7,675 nucleotides of DNA, taken from positions 1 through 7,675 of the forward strand of contig JAEDGE010000097.1 of assembly GCA_016297675.1 (NCBI GenBank), in the 5' to 3' direction. Of this stretch, positions 6,328-7,675 are shown piece after piece (the stretch's first letter is position 1; every line of letters starts with the position of its first letter). The DNA is from Oscillospiraceae bacterium (GTDB lineage Bacteria > Bacillota > Clostridia > Oscillospirales > Ruminococcaceae). Under the pieces are notes generated by a model. That model had not been told where the DNA came from. It saw only the letters and a list, made by a program, of their open reading frames with translations, and did no database searches. The translations under genes and the position numbers were made by a program.

Positions 6328-6348
6328 ATTTGTACAAGATGTACAAAT
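6328..6348. repeat. Perfect 8-5-8 inverted repeat (ATTTGTAC...GTACAAAT)
   Basis: Two 8-base arms flank AAGAT, about 50 bp upstream of the -35 of the tRNA promoter and just after the weak hairpin. The symmetry and spacing suit a dimeric protein site; as RNA it could extend the hairpin region. The stretch 6277-6500 otherwise contains no coding frame, only AT-rich sequence and the tRNA promoter. Confidence 0.4.
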
Positions 6349-6399
6349 TCAACGTAAAAATAAATTGATTTTTTTACAAATAAAAAGTCGAAAAACCGC

Positions 6400-6428
6400 T
6401 TGACAAACGCCATCGTTTCTGATATAAT
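6400..6428 (+). promoter_or_regulatory. Perfect consensus sigma-A promoter for the tRNA operon
   Basis: TTGACA (6400-6405) and TATAAT (6423-6428) match consensus exactly, separated by 17 bases. The start would be near 6435, giving a leader of about 65 bases before tRNA-Leu. This is the usual strength for stable RNA genes. Confidence 0.9.
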
Positions 6429-6500
6429 AATAAAGCACTGAGGCGAGGTACTACAAAGCAAAATAAATAAGATGCAAAGTAGGAAACCGCAAAAGAATAT

Positions 6501-6583
6501 GCGAGTGTGCTGGAATTGGCAGACAGGCACGTTTGAGGGGCGTGTGTTTCGACGTACGGGTTCAAGTCCCGTCACTCGCACCA
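6501..6583 (+). tRNA. tRNA-Leu (anticodon GAG)
   Basis: The acceptor stem GCGAGTG pairs with CACTCGC, followed by A and an encoded CCA. The D arm is CTG...CAG with the GG of the D loop. The anticodon arm CACGT/GCGTG has loop TTGAGGG, giving GAG (reads CUC/CUU). The T arm is ACGGG-TTCAAGT-CCCGT. A class II variable arm fits Leu. All arms are intact. Confidence 0.95.
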
Positions 6584-6613
6584 CATGCACAAATCAGTGC
6601 AGAATTGAATCGT

Positions 6614-6705
6614 GGAAAGATGGCTGAGCTGGTCTAAGGCGCACGACTGGAACTCGTGTATACGTTAATAGCGTATCGAGGGTTCGAATCCCTCTCTTTC
6701 CGCCA
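6614..6705 (+). tRNA. tRNA-Ser (anticodon GGA)
   Basis: The acceptor stem GGAAAGA pairs with TCTTTCC, followed by G and an encoded CCA. The anticodon arm CACGA/TCGTG has loop CTGGAAC, giving GGA (reads UCC/UCU). The long variable arm is TATACG TTAATA GCGTAT-like, as expected of serine tRNAs. The T arm is GAGGG-TTCGAAT-CCCTC. It lies 30 bases after tRNA-Leu and is co-transcribed with it. Its 3' half is the probable integration site of the neighbouring element, yet the tRNA is complete. Confidence 0.95.
6680..6705 (+). other. Probable attachment site (att) at the 3' end of tRNA-Ser
   Basis: A tyrosine integrase gene reads toward this tRNA and ends about 150 bases away, the usual layout for integration into a tRNA 3' end that restores the gene. 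The T arm and acceptor 3' strand are the common crossover region. The exact core cannot be fixed because the second copy would lie beyond the right edge. Confidence 0.45.
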
Positions 6706-6716
6706 AGCAAATTTTT

Positions 6717-6766
6717 GAAAAAACAGCGTAATTTCGGAAATGTTCCGATTTTACGCTGTTTTTTTA
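6717..6766. terminator. Intrinsic terminator, probably bidirectional
   Basis: CAGCGTAATTTCGGAA (6724-6739) pairs with TTCCGATTTTACGCTG (6743-6758) around a 3-base loop, with one small internal mismatch. A six-A tract precedes and a seven-T tract follows, so it can stop the tRNA transcript rightward and the integrase transcript leftward. Confidence 0.85.
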
Positions 6767-6856
6767 TTTTATCCGGAACATTGAAACGCTTTCATTTGCG
6801 TGAAAATGTCATAAATTTATGCCGTTTTGCAACACAATATGACACGAAAAACGGAT
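6767..6856. other. Non-coding gap between terminator and integrase stop
   Basis: This AT-rich stretch has no supported gene. It contains ATCCGGAACATT (6771-6782), which is complementary to the loop and inner stem of the terminator. It may hold integrase or excisionase binding sites, but I cannot identify repeats that would show this. Confidence 0.4.
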
Positions 6857-7675
6857 TTAATCATCCACAAAAAGTCCTTCTATATACCCATCAATTTTCT
6901 GATCTGTAGCAATTCGTTCCTCTGTAAATGTGTGCTGATAGACGTTTTTCAATGTAGAAGGCGTCGACCATCCCCCACGTTCCATCGCATATTTATCGGG
7001 AATTCCGAGAGCCAGCATGATAGATGCATTTACATGACGCAAATCATGAAATGTCATATGTTTCCCTGTTTTGTCAAGTATGATATTTACAAAATGCTTG
7101 TAAATAGTACTCGCTGCCAGATTCACTACATAATCATCTGGTTTCCCCTTCCCTATCATATGCAAGATGCGTTGTGGAAGTACAAGTTGTCGTGTACTGT
7201 TGAACGTTTTTGTTTTCTCTTTTTCAATCTGACCTGCCATTGCAATCCGCACATTTCGTATCGTTAAAACACCATCCTCAGTAATATCCTTGTATCGGAT
7301 TCCCCTTACCTCTGACATCCGCAGACTCAGCCACATAGCAAGCATCACAGGCAATTCCACGTCAGTGCCTTTTACAGCATCTATGATCTGCTTTGGACTG
7401 GGCAAATCCTTTACCTTGTGTTCTTTTGCCGGCAATGTTGTGTGAAATACAAAATCTGGCATATACATTGTGACAGATGCTGTCAGCAAGCCATGTGCAT
7501 TTCGCACAGATTTTGCAGAAAGCGTATGTGCTGCACGATTGATGGCTGCCTGCACCATTACATTTGTAAGTTTAGAAAGTGGTACATCCATCAGCTCCTG
7601 TAACTGATTTTTACGGATGTTCCGGTATCCAGCAATGGTGGACGGTGACAGAACGCCGTCTTTGTTGGAAATATA
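6857..7675 (-). CDS. Tyrosine recombinase / integrase of an integrative element (5' end missing)
   Basis: The frame is open to the right edge (272 residues seen), so the Met at 7591 is internal, not the start. Residues about 10-75 form the SAM-like core-binding domain (STIAGYRNIRKNQLQEL). The catalytic domain has the full set of active-site residues: R119 (LSLRMSEVRG), K156 (KTKTFNSTR), H210 and R213 (FHDLRH), W236 (GGW) and nucleophile Y246 (NVYQHTF). It resembles integrases of Tn916-like elements and temperate phages of Firmicutes, usually 370-400 residues, so roughly 100-130 N-terminal residues, including any arm-binding domain, lie outside. It cuts and rejoins DNA at the att site. It reads toward tRNA-Ser and the shared terminator, which marks the element's integrase-proximal end; other element genes should follow to the right. 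Confidence 0.93.
   Translation of the reverse strand, partial: YISNKDGVLSPSTIAGYRNIRKNQLQELMDVPLSKLTNVMVQAAINRAAHTLSAKSVRNAHGLLTASVTMYMPDFVFHTTLPAKEHKVKDLPSPKQIIDAVKGTDVELPVMLAMWLSLRMSEVRGIRYKDITEDGVLTIRNVRIAMAGQIEKEKTKTFNSTRQLVLPQRILHMIGKGKPDDYVVNLAASTIYKHFVNIILDKTGKHMTFHDLRHVNASIMLALGIPDKYAMERGGWSTPSTLKNVYQHTFTEERIATDQKIDGYIEGLFVDD

Noticed and set aside
6827..7267. 146-codon plus-strand open frame
   Set aside because: It lies antisense over the integrase, which has full catalytic motifs; the product has no recognisable domain and odd Cys/His/Phe composition.
6857..7591. Integrase starting at the Met at 7591
   Set aside because: The same frame stays open for 28 more codons to the window edge and encodes conserved core-binding domain sequence, so the Met is internal.
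1..7675. CRISPR array or insertion sequence
   Set aside because: I saw no regularly spaced direct repeats and no transposase; the only mobile gene is the integrase.

Overview
The window looks like a chromosomal segment from a low-to-moderate GC Gram-positive anaerobe of the Clostridia (Ruminococcaceae/Oscillospiraceae-like). The basis is AGGAGG-type ribosome sites, sigma-A-type promoters, a TTG start, a lipoprotein-type ApbE and many FMN-binding domains. The taxonomic call is inference. The dominant content is a predicted membrane-associated, covalently flavinylated electron-transfer system, read leftward. It is followed by a divergent two-component system, a tRNA pair, and the edge of an integrative element.

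Positions 1-4015 (minus strand, read from right to left) hold a tightly packed four-gene operon. First is an ApbE flavin transferase lipoprotein. Next is a 549-residue membrane-anchored protein with four FMN-binding domains, then a 150-residue membrane-anchored protein with one more. Last is a NapH-like polytopic iron-sulfur membrane protein that runs off the left edge. Two of the three junctions are 4-base ATGA overlaps and the third is a 6-base gap. The likely logic is that electrons reach the NapH-like protein's membrane and Fe-S sites and pass to a chain of up to five threonine-linked FMN groups outside the membrane, installed by ApbE. The terminal acceptor is not visible.

Positions 4016-4515 are the divergent intergenic region. 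It carries a leftward promoter with two near-identical 14-bp palindromes that resemble DtxR-family (iron/manganese) operators. It also has a possible 46-residue coiled-coil ORF and a strong rightward promoter that redefines the start of the histidine kinase gene. Positions 4516-6276 encode a DesK/NarL-type sensor kinase and a LuxR-type response regulator.

Positions 6277-6766 hold an inverted repeat, a perfect consensus promoter, tRNA-Leu(GAG), tRNA-Ser(GGA) and a terminator with tracts for both directions. From 6857 to the right edge is a tyrosine recombinase gene (5' end missing) reading toward tRNA-Ser. This is the typical layout of an integrative element or prophage inserted at a tRNA 3' end, with the body of the element to the right of the window.
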